From Legionella hackeliae (GTDB lineage Bacteria; Pseudomonadota; Gammaproteobacteria; Legionellales; Legionellaceae), in assembly GCF_000953655.1 (NCBI RefSeq), contig NZ_LN681225.1, positions 512,001 through 576,000 on the forward strand: a stretch of 64,000 nt of DNA, written 5' to 3'. The position numbers and the translations under genes were made by a program. Every line of letters begins with the position of its first letter. Position 1 is the first letter of the stretch. Shown here piece by piece: positions 1 through 8,778 of the stretch. The notes below the pieces were generated by a model that saw nothing but the letters and a program-made list of their open reading frames with translations, did no database searches and was not told where the DNA came from.

Positions 1-528
1 GGTCTTTCACCCGATTTAAAACCCACGCCTGTTGAAGCTATTTCCGTATCCTCATTTTTAGATGAAAGCGAAGTTTGGCATGAATCAAGCGAAGAGGATT
101 TGTTGTATTTATTCGAGGGTGATTTAGCCATTTTGTCTCTGTCCCTTGATCTATCTCATGGATTAATCACCTTCAAAGGCGATGAGAATCTTAATCAGAA
201 GGACCAAGCGGATCTTGATGCATTATATGATGCAATTAATGGTGAATTTAAACAATTTGCAAAAGAGTTAAATGATAGAGGAATTCAGTTTCATGGCACG
301 TTAACCAGGGAAAACAATAACTTATTCATTCAAATTCCTGATAAGAAACAATATGATGCCTTTGTCACGAGATTGACCGATAAGAATTTGATTCCTACAC
401 GAAAAGTTGAATTAGATCTCACACAGTCCGCAAAACAAAAAATTGTAGCAGACCAAGATTTTCAAGCAGAGTTCTATAAGTCACCAACTCCTTACGATAT
501 CTCCCGCGGTCCTAAGCTACCAGAGTAA
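1..528 (+). CDS. Hypothetical protein, 5'-truncated by the window edge
   Basis: The frame is open from base 1 to a TAA at 526-528, so about 175 C-terminal residues are visible and the true start lies outside the window. It is acidic and rich in Asp, Glu, Asn and Gln, with no membrane segment and no catalytic motif I recognise. The tail is proline-containing (SPTPYDISRGPKLPE). Low GC and the neighbouring effector-like genes would fit a Legionella accessory or effector protein, but this is only context. A hairpin follows the stop directly, supporting a real 3' end. Confidence 0.6.
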   Translation, partial: GLSPDLKPTPVEAISVSSFLDESEVWHESSEEDLLYLFEGDLAILSLSLDLSHGLITFKGDENLNQKDQADLDALYDAINGEFKQFAKELNDRGIQFHGTLTRENNNLFIQIPDKKQYDAFVTRLTDKNLIPTRKVELDLTQSAKQKIVADQDFQAEFYKSPTPYDISRGPKLPE

Positions 529-539
529 TAAACAAAGAG

Positions 540-562
540 GGTTGGGACATTTTGGCCCAACC
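540..562 (+). terminator. Hairpin after the truncated first gene
   Basis: Perfect 7-bp inverted repeat GGTTGGG / CCCAACC separated by nine bases, starting 11 bases after the stop codon. The T-run behind it is short (TTTAG), so it is a weak intrinsic terminator by eye. The rest of 563-879 shows only a TATAAT-like hexamer at 837-842 without a well-spaced -35; I see nothing else there. Confidence 0.5.
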
Positions 563-879
563 TTTAGCATTGAATCTCCAGTTTATTTTTTCTTATCCCT
601 TTGCGGATTATGAAAATAAACCAAGCTAACGAGCAAATTACTCTTATGAACACACTGACGAAACATCAAAAAAATGCTCATTGATGGTAAAGCTGGCTCA
701 ATAGTTGATTATCATTATAAATGAGGATGCAGGTTAATTTTTGCGGGTCGGTCCCCATGGCTCGCCACGCTTACCTTTCATTTGTAAATTAATAGTGAAA
801 AAAAGAAATTGCACCCAAGTATGAGACTACGCTTGTTATAATTTAGGTTGAAAAACTTTATTAAGTGCCGGGGTGTTTT

Positions 880-2103
880 ATGAAAGAACGACAGGAATTA
901 ATGAAAGAACTGCTTGCTAATGCAAATATTCCTGCATTATCGTTATCCTGGTGTCAAAAAGAGACTCGCCATGCTATGGCTTACGGGGAGACAGACACAA
1001 AAGCACCCAGCCAGGTTAATACCCATACTTTATTTCAAGCGGCATCTCTTAGTAAGCCCGTATCAGCAGCAATTGTTTTAGACTTGGTTGAACAGGATTT
1101 AAATAAAGACCTCCCGGATAAGTGGGATTTAGACACGCCCCTTTTTAAATATTCCTCCTTTGGGCCACCTGAACTTGAGAAAGACCCGAATTATCAAAAA
1201 CTAACAATGCGCATGGTAATTGGACAATGTTCTGGTCTAGCCAACTTTGGACAGGACGGAGATGATGGGAAAAAATTTATTGCAACACCTAACTCGCGAT
1301 TTACCTATTCAGGTGTGGCACTTGATTTTTTAAAGGAGGTTATTGAGAAAAAAACGGGTAAGGAATGGGAAGCAATCGCTCAAGACTTTTTTATCAAAGC
1401 CGGTATGAAGAGTTCTACTTTTAAACGCTTGCCAGCCAGCCCTCTTGTTGCCAGCGCGCATAAAGAAGATACAAATGGTGCTCTTCAACCTTTACCAGTA
1501 GTGCCAGACAACTCACCCGGGGTTCCTGCTGGTTCCTTACTTACAACTGCAGAGGACTACATCACTTTTCTACAGTATTGTTTTAAAAATGAATTTCTTA
1601 AATCCAAACTACTCACAGGAACTCTATCAAGTCTCCCGCCAACGTCCTCTCCCACATCACAAGTTCAATGGGGGTTGGGGATGGGGGTTTATAGTGATAG
1701 TAACCTCAAGAAAACGATTGCCTTTCATTGGGGCAATAATACTGGCTCGATTTCATTTTGTGCGATGGATATGGCAACAGGCGATTGTGTGGTAAGTCTT
1801 GCAAATTCAATCAACGGGCCGTCTGTGTTTCAACAGGTAGCAGAGCCTATTGTTGGTGATATGAGTCAATTATTTGAATGGTTATCTAAGTATTGTGGTT
1901 TTAATGATGAAAGCCGACCCAAGGCGCCAGACGCTATTGCGTCAACAGTTCGCTCAATTCACTCATTAGCAAAAACAGATTCTGTAGATAATGGCGTAAA
2001 AATAACAGCTCACTTCAAACAAGGTGTGAGGCAATTACAAAAAAGTGATATCGCCTCAACTGTTTCAGATGACCCCGACACTTCAACTGTAATAAACCCA
2101 TAG
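880..2103 (+). CDS. Serine hydrolase of the beta-lactamase / penicillin-binding-protein-like family
   Basis: About 407 residues from the ATG at 880, which I prefer over an in-frame GTG at 865 because a GGGG stretch lies just upstream of it. Three active-site elements of the class C beta-lactamase/esterase fold are visible: SxxK as S56-L-S-K59 within FQAASLSKP, a YSG tyrosine motif near residue 147, and HWGNNTG (an HxG element) near residue 285. There is no signal peptide, so a cytosolic or type IV-exported location is more likely than the periplasm. Substrate unknown; family members include esterases and D-amino-acid peptidases. The tail of about 80 residues after the hydrolase domain is hydrophilic and not recognised. 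Confidence 0.85.
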   Translation: MKERQELMKELLANANIPALSLSWCQKETRHAMAYGETDTKAPSQVNTHTLFQAASLSKPVSAAIVLDLVEQDLNKDLPDKWDLDTPLFKYSSFGPPELEKDPNYQKLTMRMVIGQCSGLANFGQDGDDGKKFIATPNSRFTYSGVALDFLKEVIEKKTGKEWEAIAQDFFIKAGMKSSTFKRLPASPLVASAHKEDTNGALQPLPVVPDNSPGVPAGSLLTTAEDYITFLQYCFKNEFLKSKLLTGTLSSLPPTSSPTSQVQWGLGMGVYSDSNLKKTIAFHWGNNTGSISFCAMDMATGDCVVSLANSINGPSVFQQVAEPIVGDMSQLFEWLSKYCGFNDESRPKAPDAIASTVRSIHSLAKTDSVDNGVKITAHFKQGVRQLQKSDIASTVSDDPDTSTVINP

Positions 2104-2117
2104 TAAGAGCTTTAGTG

Positions 2118-2151
2118 AAACCCCGTTGCCCGCATACCTCAACCAGGCTAC
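2118..2151 (+). repeat. Solo REP-like half element (right-end type)
   Basis: AACCCCG-TTG ... CTCAACCAGGCTAC matches the right end of the two long REP-pair repeats at 7374-7486 and 8630-8743. It lies in the convergent gap between the serine hydrolase and the membrane protein, as expected for REP sequences. Confidence 0.6.
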
Positions 2152-2296
2152 TGCTTAGATAGAATAATAGCATGAGTCATTGGATGGCCCAAAGCCAGTA
2201 TATAGGGTCGTTTGACCCAAGAACCGCGCCCCACAGCTAAATGACTTACTTTGATTGCCAGACACTGATGCCAGCAATGCCCTCCCATACATCAAT

Positions 2297-3937
2297 TTAT
2301 GATGGCGTGGAGGATGTCAAAACTGCTCCTGCGCCTATAGTAGGGGGGGCATTAGGATTAAGAGTATTATTCGCATCAAAAAATCTTAGTCCACCTTGCT
2401 TAATTTGGGGAGATTTTTCAGATATTGGTAATAAGGTATTATTTGGGCGGATATCTGGAATAGGGCTTGAACTCATTTTTCTCAATTGCGCTTCCACCTG
2501 TGAAGAAGGTGGAGATGATTGTCTTCGATTAAAAACGGTAGGCCAGGTAAACGCTATCGATACGAATGCTAAAATCACCGGAGACAATATTGCCATGGTA
2601 ACGGTTAATGCAATTTTTTGCCCTATTGCTTCTCCCAGTGTTTCACCAACATGAATTCCACTTCGGATTCCACCAGCGACAGAATACGCAAGAGAATCGC
2701 CTATCAAAGCACATAGTTTGAGGATATTGATTGCTCCATTCTTTATCTTTTGGGCTCTTGTTTGGGATTCGTCCGAGGGTTGATAAATTGATTCAAATTT
2801 TTCTTTCAGATCAACATAGGTTTTTGGGTTAAAGACTTTATAAACTTGTGAAAAAGTATTAACAACCATGGTTGTTGTAGTACATATCATAGAAATAACA
2901 TGGGCTAAAAAGGTATCAGGTTTCGCACCTAAAACGCCGAAAAATTTATTTACACCCGATGCAGTAGTAAACCAGGTTAATGTCGCATAAACCGCTAAAA
3001 AGACTGCACTTACGACTCCTAATAAGACACATCGCAAAAGACCATGGGGTTTTTTATAATCTTCAATAAAGAGATTTTTAAATTTTGCATAATTTTCACG
3101 TATGCCTACAGCTTGAAATGAATAAAAAGAGATAGCGGTAATCAAAGATAATCCAACCGTCACTATCAAAACTAGAGGGTTAGAGGCGAGCATGCCTGCT
3201 CCCAGAAAAGTGAGAAGTCCTACGAGACCAGCATATCCAGAAATGCCCGCAGAAATACAGGCCAATAAGGTCACGATACCAAAAAATAATTTCTCACCTC
3301 TATCGAATACCGTTTTTTCTCTTGCATTTTCTTCAGGGGTCGTAAATGTTTTTTGTTTTTGAGGCTGAAAGCCAGCACTGTCAAGCATGGCACGCCCACG
3401 ACTTAATAAACACACTATTCCATTACATAAGGAAAGTACTATCGCTAAAGCGAGGCTAAAGCCGAAGGGAGCTCCTAAAGTCGCTAATAATCCCAAGCCA
3501 AATACCATGCAAAGTGCCATGGAGGTAACGACTTTGCCAACGACCAATGGCACTCCTTTTAGGAGCCTATTTCTATTCTGAGTCGGTGTTCTTGAAAATT
3601 CCTGGCCCTTGCTAGAGCAGGTAGCAATTTGCAAGACTTCTTGCTTGGATAATCGTTTTCCACCCGCAAGGATCTCTCCCCACTTAAAGGTAAGAAAGCT
3701 CCAAAAATTGTGGGAAAAAGGACGTTTTAGAAGATCTGTGATTCGAAGATCCCCATTCAAAATGGCTTGTTGGACTTTTTCCGCTTCATCATCAGAAAAT
3801 TTATATTGGTTGAAAGAAGTAATCATCCACTCTTTTTGAGTTTGAAATTTTCTTTTTAAAACCATAATGACTTCAGGACGTTTATATGGCGTAAAATCGA
3901 TTTGCTCTTGTTCTAATAAACTAACTATTACGTTCAT
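2297..3937 (-). CDS. Multi-spanning membrane protein, hypothetical (effector candidate)
   Basis: 546 residues. A soluble N-terminal region of about 120 residues is followed by a run of hydrophobic segments near residues 128-152, 156-178, 217-245, 246-275, 300-325, 345-362 and 441-466, then a hydrophilic proline- and serine-rich tail of about 75 residues. I recognise no transporter or enzyme family. A large Legionella-type protein with a soluble head, several hydrophobic hairpins and a polar C-terminus fits Dot/Icm membrane-targeted effectors, but no secretion signal is proven. A GGGA stretch nine bases before the ATG can serve as ribosome binding site. It is divergent from the transporter at 4117 across a 180-base gap that must hold both promoters. 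Confidence 0.7.
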   Translation of the reverse strand: MNVIVSLLEQEQIDFTPYKRPEVIMVLKRKFQTQKEWMITSFNQYKFSDDEAEKVQQAILNGDLRITDLLKRPFSHNFWSFLTFKWGEILAGGKRLSKQEVLQIATCSSKGQEFSRTPTQNRNRLLKGVPLVVGKVVTSMALCMVFGLGLLATLGAPFGFSLALAIVLSLCNGIVCLLSRGRAMLDSAGFQPQKQKTFTTPEENAREKTVFDRGEKLFFGIVTLLACISAGISGYAGLVGLLTFLGAGMLASNPLVLIVTVGLSLITAISFYSFQAVGIRENYAKFKNLFIEDYKKPHGLLRCVLLGVVSAVFLAVYATLTWFTTASGVNKFFGVLGAKPDTFLAHVISMICTTTTMVVNTFSQVYKVFNPKTYVDLKEKFESIYQPSDESQTRAQKIKNGAINILKLCALIGDSLAYSVAGGIRSGIHVGETLGEAIGQKIALTVTMAILSPVILAFVSIAFTWPTVFNRRQSSPPSSQVEAQLRKMSSSPIPDIRPNNTLLPISEKSPQIKQGGLRFFDANNTLNPNAPPTIGAGAVLTSSTPS

Positions 3938-4116
3938 TCCTACAAATCCCTGTTTAATGCAAATCGTGTAGCTTATTTATAATTTCACAAGAATTCCATT
4001 TAAATTTTTCATTCATTTCTCAATAAGTAGGATACCGTTATTATTTTTATTAGAAAGATTTGACATACTTTGTGAGTTCCATTCTAATCTTGTTTTTTTC
4101 ATGATGATGGAAGATC

Positions 4117-5496
4117 ATGGCATTTTTGAATATTCTAAAACCTGCTCCTTATCTGAACGAAATTCAGGATAAAACCATTGTTAAACGGCAATACCGTTAT
4201 TGGCGTATTCGTACCTTTTATGCAATGTATATAGGGTATGCTTTATTTTACTTTACGCGAAAAAGTTTTACCTTCGCGATGCCTGCATTACAAAGCACCT
4301 TGGGGATGACCAAAACTGAACTGGGAATGATTGCTAGCATTTTGAGTTTAAGTTATGGCATCAGCAAATTTTTGAGTGGAATTCTTGGCGATAAGTCTAA
4401 TCCTCGTTATTTAATGGCGATCGGGCTAATTTTGACAGGTATTTTTAATATTTTGTTTGGATTGTCTTCCACCTGGTGGTTATTTGCTATTTTTTGGGGA
4501 TTAAATGGTTGGTTTCAAGGGTGGGGATGGCCAGGCTGTACTAAATTATTAACACATTGGTATTCTCAATCCGAGCGGGGTCGTTGGTGGAGCCTTTGGA
4601 ATACCTCACATAACGTAGGTGGTGCATTAATTCCCTTGATTGTTGCCATGTGCGCGCAGTATTTCGGCTGGCGTTCGGCGATGTTTGTGCCTGGGATCAT
4701 CTGTATTTTTGGAGGTCTTTTTTTAATTAATCGTTTAAGAGATACGCCTCAGTCACTTGGTTTACCTGCGATAGAACAACATCGTGACGATTTTTCTGGT
4801 TTATCCCATCATCACCAGGAAAAAACTGAATTCTCAGTCAAAGAAATTCTTTGGAATTATGTGTTAAGCAACCCCTATGTTTGGATACTGTCCGTTTCTT
4901 ATTTGTTTATTTACGTTGTCCGAACGGCCATTAATGATTGGAGTATGTTGTACCTAACGGAAGTGAAGGATTATTCCTTAATCACAGCAGGTAGTTGTGT
5001 CATATGGTTTGAGGTGGGTGGTTTTTTTGGAAATCTGGTTGCTGGTTGGTCTTCTGATAAAATATTTCAAGGTAAACGCAACCCAATTAATATTCTTTTT
5101 ACCGCAGGTGTATTTGTCACTTTGCTATTATTTACGTTGACTAAGGAATATACACCATTCCTCGACTCCTTGTTTCTTTTCTTCTTCGGTTTTTTTATCT
5201 TTGGGCCACAAATGATGATTGGTATGGCCTGTGCGGAATTAGCCCATAAAAAAGCAGCGGCGACTGCAACTGGTTTTGCCGGATTTTTTGCTTATTGTTT
5301 AGGGGCAGTTCTTGCTGGTGCTCCTTTGGGGGCAATCATCAAAAATTACGGCTGGGATAATTTCTTCCTGACCTTGTTCGTTTGTTGCGTCATACCATTC
5401 TTTTTGATGCTGCCCATCTGGCATGTGAAAGTTAATCCAAAATATCGTAAACCTGAGTTTTCACGCGAAGCTGAATTGCTAAGTGTAGGTGATTAA
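4117..5496 (+). CDS. MFS transporter, organophosphate:phosphate antiporter (UhpC/GlpT-like) family
   Basis: 459 residues with about 12 membrane helices. The N-terminus carries the OPA-family pattern of a basic leader (KRQYRYWRIRTFYAMYIGYA) running into a helix with YFTRKSF, where the Arg matches the phosphate-binding region of GlpT/UhpT-type carriers, followed by a GxLGDKSNPR loop. Known relatives exchange sugar phosphates or glycerol phosphate for inorganic phosphate across the inner membrane, or act as sensors (UhpC). The substrate cannot be told from sequence. No two-component partner lies next to it, so transport is likelier than sensing. The long central loop is near residues 200-225. 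Confidence 0.88.
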   Translation: MAFLNILKPAPYLNEIQDKTIVKRQYRYWRIRTFYAMYIGYALFYFTRKSFTFAMPALQSTLGMTKTELGMIASILSLSYGISKFLSGILGDKSNPRYLMAIGLILTGIFNILFGLSSTWWLFAIFWGLNGWFQGWGWPGCTKLLTHWYSQSERGRWWSLWNTSHNVGGALIPLIVAMCAQYFGWRSAMFVPGIICIFGGLFLINRLRDTPQSLGLPAIEQHRDDFSGLSHHHQEKTEFSVKEILWNYVLSNPYVWILSVSYLFIYVVRTAINDWSMLYLTEVKDYSLITAGSCVIWFEVGGFFGNLVAGWSSDKIFQGKRNPINILFTAGVFVTLLLFTLTKEYTPFLDSLFLFFFGFFIFGPQMMIGMACAELAHKKAAATATGFAGFFAYCLGAVLAGAPLGAIIKNYGWDNFFLTLFVCCVIPFFLMLPIWHVKVNPKYRKPEFSREAELLSVGD

Positions 5497-5514
5497 AAGG
5501 TGGTTCAATAGGTG

Positions 5515-5548
5515 GTAGCCTGGTTGGCGCAGAGCGACAACCGGGTTT
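5515..5548 (+). repeat. Solo REP-like element (left-end type)
   Basis: GTAGCCTGGTTG-gcgcagagcga-CAACCGGGTTT, an imperfect palindrome matching the left ends of the long repeats at 7374 and 8630. It lies between the convergent transporter and kinase-like genes and may also act as a transcript-end hairpin. Confidence 0.7.
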
Positions 5549-5563
5549 GGCTTGTTTTGATGT

Positions 5564-6679
5564 TTATGCCGCGGGGGCCATCTTATTAATACCGTCTACA
5601 ATACTATTAAGTTTTATGGAGCTGTCTGTAGAGAAGAAGGTAAATTTACCTCTGTTCAAAGCAATATTTACACCTGCAGCAAAAGCATAACCAATTCCGC
5701 CAGACAGAACAATTGCCAGAATATTAAGAAGAATTTTTCTACATCCTCTATGGTTATCAAGTTCAAGTCTTGCTGTTTTAATGTAGCTTTCACAATTGTT
5801 TTTGAACTGTGTATACCTTTCCTTTGATGGTGCACCAGAGAAATAGTTTTTTCCTTCTGTCATTAAGGCATCATAAACTATATTCGCTGCCTTAAGAGCA
5901 TCCTGACATTCTGGTTTGCCTGAGAAGGCTGTAATCTTCTTATGTAGTAAATCAATATTATCATTAAAGTTCTTCTCAGCGGTGCTGATAGGTCTCTGTT
6001 TTTGGGTTGTTGGTATATCAATAACTAGTTTTGGTACTTCAGAGGTTTGAGTGTACTTATCTGTCTTAAGATATTTATGGCCCCATTGTTCGTATAAGTA
6101 GGACGCAGCAGCAGGATAACTATCTAAAACATATTCGGTTGCCTCTGCTTCAGATCTGCCTCCCACTCTAATTGCAAAACCCATTCTGCCTTCTAAATAC
6201 AGTTCTTGGTAAGGTAAAAGCTTAGTCCCATGGATAATCATATAATCGAAATCGATAGGAATGAATTCACCAGAAGATAATTTTAAGAAATTATCCTTGT
6301 TGGGATCTAACATAGTAAATAACAGTCCATTCTTAGAGATAGTTCTTAAGGGACTCTCATCTTTATCAATTAGTTGAGATTCTTCTTGAGGAGAAAGAGG
6401 CATGCCAGGGTAATATTTCATGGCAAACCCTTCTTTACCTTGATTTTTTCCTTCAATTAACCAAGCAGAATCGTCCCCAAAGAAAGCATTGATAGAACGC
6501 ACATTATTTTGAATGAGATAGGAATTAGGACCATTGGGTACTTTAACTACAATTTTCAAATTACGGTCTTGTTTATGTTCCCATAAGGAAACTTGATTTG
6601 TCTTACCAGTAGTGAGCTCTTTAACTTTTGTATAATGATTTAAGTTAATTTTACCGGCGGTATTTGTATATTTGGGCAT
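5564..6679 (-). CDS. Kinase-like Dot/Icm effector candidate with C-terminal membrane tail
   Basis: 371 residues. The N-terminal 170 show a degenerate aminoglycoside-phosphotransferase/kinase pattern: a beta3-type lysine in IVVKVPN, a catalytic-loop-like LDPNKDNFLK (Asp and Asn spaced as in DxxxxN) and IPIDFD in the place of the DFG/DxD metal site. Residues about 230-310 are helical. The C-terminus has HRGCRK..LNI, a glycine-rich hydrophobic segment, TFFSTDSS and INKM, a module also seen at the end of the protein at 31471-33774. Kinase function is inference; no HxD and no clear glycine loop are present. The combination with a membrane tail suggests a translocated effector. Confidence 0.6.
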   Translation of the reverse strand: MPKYTNTAGKINLNHYTKVKELTTGKTNQVSLWEHKQDRNLKIVVKVPNGPNSYLIQNNVRSINAFFGDDSAWLIEGKNQGKEGFAMKYYPGMPLSPQEESQLIDKDESPLRTISKNGLLFTMLDPNKDNFLKLSSGEFIPIDFDYMIIHGTKLLPYQELYLEGRMGFAIRVGGRSEAEATEYVLDSYPAAASYLYEQWGHKYLKTDKYTQTSEVPKLVIDIPTTQKQRPISTAEKNFNDNIDLLHKKITAFSGKPECQDALKAANIVYDALMTEGKNYFSGAPSKERYTQFKNNCESYIKTARLELDNHRGCRKILLNILAIVLSGGIGYAFAAGVNIALNRGKFTFFSTDSSIKLNSIVDGINKMAPAA

Positions 6680-6944
6680 ATTGATTTCAATAACTTATGG
6701 GTTTTTTGTCTATAGATTGTACATGAAGGAAATTAAGGAAACATTAAAATGATTTGGTCCTAAATATTGGTTTATATCAAAACCCAATTTACTTAAGCAC
6801 AGCCTGACTGTATTCGTATCGGCAACTCTATGTAACTCGTGCTTTAGTTTGGCCTTATTCAAGCATTCATAGCGACATTAAATCATCTATACTTCAATCA
6901 TCATTTGCTTCTTTTATGGATATATTGCTAACAAGGAGATAGTT

Positions 6945-7295
6945 ATGAGTATATCTAAGTGGGTTTATCGGTTTTCCCCTATTTTTATCTTTATTATTAC
7001 CATTATCTCTACAAACTGTTTCGCTGATCCTGGTTTCCGCAGACCAGGAGGAGTTGGCGGTGTAGGAGGAGTTGGCGGTGTAGGAGGAGTTGGCGGTGTA
7101 GGAGGAGTTGGCGGTGTAGGGGGAGTTGGCGGTGTAGGGGGAGTTGGCGGCGCATATCATTATAATAATGGAAATGTTGGGAATTACTATCCAAGCAATG
7201 GCTGGGTTGCTCCAACAGTGATCATCAATGGTTCCAACAATTGCCAAACCTGTGACTTTAACGGCACCTGCATCCAAAATCAGAATTGCAACTAA
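6945..7295 (+). CDS. Secreted glycine/valine-repeat protein with cysteine-containing tail
   Basis: 116 residues, with a strong AAGGAG ribosome binding site before the ATG. Residues 1-27 form a signal peptide (hydrophobic core FSPIFIFIITIIST, ending CFA). The central third is a GGVGGV repeat encoded by an 18-bp tandem DNA repeat. The tail is Asn/Tyr-rich and holds four cysteines (NCQTCDFNGTC and a last NC), which could form two disulfides outside the cytoplasm. I recognise no family; glycine-rich repeats suggest a structural or surface role. The repeat number is likely to vary between strains. Confidence 0.75.
   Translation: MSISKWVYRFSPIFIFIITIISTNCFADPGFRRPGGVGGVGGVGGVGGVGGVGGVGGVGGVGGVGGVGGAYHYNNGNVGNYYPSNGWVAPTVIINGSNNCQTCDFNGTCIQNQNCN
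7047..7151 (+). repeat. 18-bp tandem repeat (VNTR), 5.8 copies
   Basis: Unit GGAGGAGTTGGCGGTGTA repeated at 7047, 7065, 7083, 7101 and 7119, then 15 bases of a sixth. The first four units are identical; the fifth and the partial sixth change GGAGGA to GGGGGA. Each unit encodes Gly-Gly-Val-Gly-Gly-Val, so copy changes keep the frame. Confidence 0.95.
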
Positions 7296-7373
7296 TATAA
7301 ATATTGTTCATAAGTAGGTCGGGTACATCGCCCGATCACTCTGTACTATCTCAAACGAAGCAAATGTAGCAAT

Positions 7374-7486
7374 GTAGCCTGGTTGGCGCAAAGCGACAAC
7401 CGGGTTTTAAAAACTCGGATTTATTGAATATAGAATGAAGAAAATGGATTGAAATAACACGGTTGCCGCAGGCGTCAATCAGCTAC
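7374..7486 (+). repeat. REP-pair (BIME/MITE-like) repeat, copy A
   Basis: 113 bp. The left end GTAGCCTGGTTG...CAACCGGGTT and the right end AACACGGTTGCC...TCAATCAGCTAC are imperfect inverted copies of one another, and each end is itself a GGTTG/CAACC palindrome. The core holds an AT-rich stretch with ATTTATTGAATATAG that is identical in copy B at 8630-8743. Two inverted REP units around a short spacer match a BIME or REPIN. Confidence 0.85.
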
Positions 7487-7618
7487 GACTGCTTAATGAT
7501 AGTTGCAGGTTGCACCAAAATTGAATTTCCTTATGGTAGTAAGATCTTATTAAAAGTTTACCATAAGCTTAGAAGTTATCTTTTTCATAGGTTTATGCAG
7601 GCCAAAGCAGGGGATAAT

Positions 7619-8572
7619 ATGGAAAGACCCAAAATAGGACTAGTACTAGGCAGCGGATCAGCACGCGGCTTGGCACACATAGGCGTTATCCGTGAGTTGG
7701 CAAACATGGGCATAAGACCAGATCTTGTTACAGGTTCATCCATAGGTGCTGTGGTCGGAGGCGCTTATGCATCAGGTCACCTCGACGAATTTGAAGAATG
7801 GATTTGCACCCTTAGGCGTGTAGACATTCTAAAATTATTAGATGTGCGAATGGCTGGTGGCGGTTTTATCCAGGGTAAACCTCTTATGATTGCCATCGAA
7901 AAACGCATTGGCAATCCTAATATCGAGGATCTGGAAGTTACCTTTGGGTGTGTTGCAACATCGCTCTTGAATGGTAAAGAGCACTGGTTGCGGGATGGTT
8001 CCTTACTCAATGCTGTGCGATCGTCCATCGCCCTACCTGGAATTTTTGCACCTATTGCTTTAAAACACGATATTATGGTGGATGGCGGCCTAGTTAATCC
8101 AGTACCTATTTCACTCGCACGCGCTATGGGTGCTGATTATATCATCGCCGTTAATCTAAATAGTGATCTCATCGGCAGACATTTCTCCCTACATCACAGT
8201 GATGCAGCGGATAATCAAGGTAACAAAAAGAAATTGGAATATGCTGAAAAGCATGATCCAAACATCGCTATGTGGGCGTCCAAGCTGAAAGCTGACTTCG
8301 GCATTAGGCTGGATTCATTTATTTCCTCCCTGCATAAGAAGAAAATCCATGAACCCGGTCTTTTCGACGTGATCGCCAGCTCCATTAACATTATGCAGGA
8401 TCGCATCACTAACTCGCGCGTGGCAGAGGATCCACCTGACGTTCTCATCACACCGAAGCTTGGCTATATCGGTCTTATGGAGTTCGATCGTGCGCAAGAA
8501 ACGATACAAGAAGGCCATGAAGCAACCCGGCGTGTGAAAGACACTCTGGAAAAGCTTAAACATAAATCATAA
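7619..8572 (+). CDS. Patatin-like phospholipase / NTE-family (RssA-like) esterase
   Basis: 317 residues from the ATG at 7619, chosen because AGGGG lies just upstream and homology begins there; the frame is open further upstream without a good start. All patatin elements are present: the oxyanion loop LGSGSARG (residues 10-17), the nucleophile elbow GSSIG with Ser41, and the catalytic Asp in VDGG near residue 155. Such enzymes hydrolyse acyl esters or phospholipids with a Ser-Asp dyad. The short size resembles RssA/YchK-type housekeeping members, not the larger secreted Legionella patatins, and no export signal is seen. The gene is bracketed by near-identical 113-114 bp REP-pair repeats. Confidence 0.9.
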   Translation: MERPKIGLVLGSGSARGLAHIGVIRELANMGIRPDLVTGSSIGAVVGGAYASGHLDEFEEWICTLRRVDILKLLDVRMAGGGFIQGKPLMIAIEKRIGNPNIEDLEVTFGCVATSLLNGKEHWLRDGSLLNAVRSSIALPGIFAPIALKHDIMVDGGLVNPVPISLARAMGADYIIAVNLNSDLIGRHFSLHHSDAADNQGNKKKLEYAEKHDPNIAMWASKLKADFGIRLDSFISSLHKKKIHEPGLFDVIASSINIMQDRITNSRVAEDPPDVLITPKLGYIGLMEFDRAQETIQEGHEATRRVKDTLEKLKHKS

Positions 8573-8629
8573 TTTTTACTGCACGATTTGATTATCGTTT
8601 TGTGTTATTGATTAGGAAGTCCAGGAAGT

Positions 8630-8743
8630 GTAGCCTGGTTGGCGCTAAGCGACAACCGAGTTTCAAAACCTCGTATTTATTGAATATAGAATGAAGACAA
8701 TGATTGATATAACCCCGGTTGCTGCAAGCCTCAACCAGGCTAC
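8630..8743 (+). repeat. REP-pair (BIME/MITE-like) repeat, copy B
   Basis: 114 bp, same orientation and structure as copy A at 7374-7486. Left end GTAGCCTGGTTGGCGC, right end AACCCCGGTTGC...CTCAACCAGGCTAC. Its two ends pair better with each other than those of copy A, so it is the less mutated copy. Confidence 0.88.
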
Positions 8744-8778
8744 CTCGCTATACTTACTTCTCATTATAAAGGAGTATT

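Noticed and set aside
6842-6935. Second RAYT remnant (a WPYSS-like stretch in one frame)
   Set aside because: Only about six residues match and no neighbouring transposase sequence follows.
6894-7277. Antisense open frames through the GGV repeat
   Set aside because: They exist only because the 18-bp repeat has no stops in several frames; no start signals and strongly repetitive composition.
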